Part shown: positions 63,795 to 64,000 of the stretch, in pieces
Position numbering within the stretch: position 1 is the first letter of the stretch
Layout of the letters: every line of letters begins with the position of its first letter
DNA from: Apostichopus japonicus
Lineage: Eukaryota > Echinodermata > Holothuroidea > Aspidochirotida > Stichopodidae
Assembly (NCBI RefSeq): GCF_037975245.1
Contig: NC_092562.1
Span: 14,641,521-14,705,520 of the forward strand
DNA: 64,000 bases
Direction: 5' to 3'
Translations under genes and position numbers: made by a program
The notes under the pieces: generated by a model
Seen by the model: the letters and a program-made list of their open reading frames with translations, nothing else
Told to the model about the DNA's origin: nothing
Database searches by the model: none

Positions 63795-63926
63795 ACCAGA
63801 GATTTATGGAAACAGATTGGTCAACTGGTGTGGACGAGGTTATCAGAAGCGATTAGGAACGATGAAGAGGAATGCCAGGATTAAAAGCGTACGGAATGTT
63901 TCAAACTACGAGGCCAACGAAACCAG
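63795..63926 (+). CDS. Candidate exon of an unrecognised gene (plus strand)
   Basis: A 132-nt block with an acceptor-like upstream sequence (CTGCTAATTAACTTTCAG, including a branch-point-like CTAAT) and a donor CCAG|GTAATA. One frame is open throughout (PEIYGNRLVNWCGRGYQKRL, then TMKRNARIKSVRNVSNYEAN), with phase 2 at both ends. It is richer in GC and CpG than its surroundings. The minus-strand frames are interrupted. I do not recognise the peptide, and no neighbouring exon was identified, so it may be chance or part of a non-coding RNA. Confidence 0.3.
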
Positions 63927-64000
63927 GTAATATATCTACGATACTTGTCAGGGAAACGTCCTCACTAGACCTGACAATGAAAAAACAGTTGGAAGGACAC

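Larger units (their letters stand above)
50817..64000 (-). other. PRKAC 5' intron, over 13 kb, no further kinase exon found
   Basis: I looked on the minus strand for exons encoding the glycine loop, the AMKIL lysine motif and the VKLEYSFK-type end of the preceding exon and saw none. The region therefore appears to be intron running off the right edge. It holds simple repeats (CATA/CACA at 55680-55745, TAT at 57181-57220), a poly-A run (61378-61400), an R1 copy (60490-60660), and one exon-like block on the other strand (63795-63926). Confidence 0.6.

Overview
The window is animal nuclear DNA. It is AT-rich, with long introns, GT-AG splice sites, microsatellites, tRNA-derived repeats and remnants of retrotransposons. 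The two protein-coding genes are animal genes. The repeat content and the compact but intron-rich layout suggest a marine deuterostome invertebrate, probably an echinoderm. That placement is an inference, and the species cannot be named from this sequence alone.

Layout. A tRNA-Cys(GCA) gene lies on the minus strand at 287-358. From 1353 to 28183 the plus strand carries a nearly complete DNAI3 (WDR63/IC140-type) gene for a WD-repeat intermediate chain of axonemal inner-arm dynein. I could join 20 coding exons in one open frame of about 937 codons. A small piece near 10.3-11.0 kb is not resolved: the homologous protein has about 13 residues there that I can only partly place. From 34490 to 50816 the minus strand carries the last six coding exons of the catalytic subunit of cAMP-dependent protein kinase (PRKAC). 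They give exactly 239 residues, matching residues 112-350 of the mammalian enzyme. The exons for the glycine loop and the N-terminal lobe are not in the remaining 13 kb and should lie beyond the right edge. The two genes converge tail to tail, with about 6 kb of presumed 3' UTR and intergenic DNA between the stop codons.

The introns hold most of the unusual structure. Examples are: a 31-bp minisatellite at 7867-8204 in which every unit repeats the 3' splice site of the next exon; three diverged copies of a ~290-bp repeat, each with a perfect TGACGTCA palindrome (2115-2975); a 10-unit, ~153-bp satellite built on tRNA-like sequence (17995-19425); a 165-bp near-perfect hairpin (16116-16280); and a 2.13-kb non-autonomous DNA transposon with terminal inverted repeats and a 5-bp target duplication (21912-24043). 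Others are a (TTTTA)n tract abutting a splice acceptor, a non-LTR retrotransposon 3' end (27200-27775), a complete tRNA-derived SINE (39147-39545), a Penelope-like hammerhead motif (38321-38352), and a dispersed local repeat family found in both genes.

Biology. DNAI3 builds inner dynein arm I1/f, and PKA is a known regulator of axonemal dynein acting through the radial spokes and the I1 arm. Their adjacency is therefore of interest, and human DNAI3 and PRKACB are also close neighbours on chromosome 1p (from memory). I see no prokaryotic-style system, CRISPR array or intact autonomous transposon.
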